A stretch of DNA of 5,729 bases from the NCBI GenBank assembly GCA_011065065.1, contig JAAKFL010000132.1, positions 1-5,729 on the forward strand. Reading direction: 5' to 3'. The stretch comes from Chlamydiota bacterium (GTDB lineage Bacteria; Chlamydiota; Chlamydiia; Chlamydiales; SLFE01). The notes beneath the pieces were generated by a model, which made no database searches, had not been told where the DNA came from, and saw nothing but the letters and a program-made list of their open reading frames with translations. A program made the translations under genes and the position numbers. Shown piece by piece: positions 5,714-5,729 of the stretch; positions within the stretch are counted from its first letter, which is position 1; each line of letters begins with the position of its first letter.

Positions 5714-5729
5714 CGCAAAGCGAGCCAGT

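Noticed and set aside
5714..5729. Terminator after the last gene
   Set aside because: Only 16 bases remain and they show no stem or T-run; any terminator would be outside the window.

Overview
This is a surface-polysaccharide (O-antigen or capsule) biosynthesis segment from a Gram-negative-type bacterium. It holds four genes, all on the + strand and almost contiguous. DNA is moderately AT-rich and codon use is ordinary bacterial (ATG starts, TAG/TAG/TAG/TAA stops). The proteins closely resemble the UDP-2,3-diacetamido-2,3-dideoxy-glucuronate (WbpA-WbpB-WbpE-WbpD) pathway known from the Pseudomonas aeruginosa B-band O-antigen and from Bordetella LPS. The genus cannot be fixed from the window; the close gene packing and an unusual CTTCGCG-type intergenic repeat do not settle it.

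Layout. Positions 1-194 hold a repeat structure: a perfect 17-bp inverted repeat (arms 1-17 and 158-174) around an AT-rich core. Its right arm runs into four tandem CTTCGCG units. Positions 195-275 form a short leader. Then follow a UDP-N-acetylglucosamine 6-dehydrogenase (276-1616, or from a less likely TTG at 222), a PLP-dependent sugar 3-aminotransferase (1622-2722), and a two-domain protein joining a Gfo/Idh/MocA 3-dehydrogenase to a left-handed beta-helix N-acetyltransferase (2735-4393). After a 66-bp gap that contains a 22-codon mini-ORF comes a polytopic membrane protein of the Wzy polymerase / WaaL ligase superfamily (4460-5713). The last 16 bases hold no gene.

How the genes work together (family knowledge plus inference). 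The first enzyme oxidises C6 of UDP-GlcNAc to give UDP-GlcNAcA. The N-terminal domain of the fusion oxidises C3, the aminotransferase puts an amino group on C3, and the C-terminal domain of the fusion acetylates it, giving UDP-GlcNAc(3NAc)A. A 2-epimerase (WbpI/WlbD type) would convert this to UDP-ManNAc(3NAc)A, but none is in the window. The membrane protein would act later, polymerising lipid-linked repeat units or ligating glycan at the outer face of the inner membrane.

Main points of interest are the dehydrogenase-acetyltransferase fusion, the CTTCGCG inverted/tandem repeat upstream of the operon, the mini-ORF whose stop overlaps the start of the membrane-protein gene, and a marked change in G-versus-C strand bias along the operon. 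I found no clear evidence of a wholly new system; the core pathway is known, with an unusual gene arrangement.
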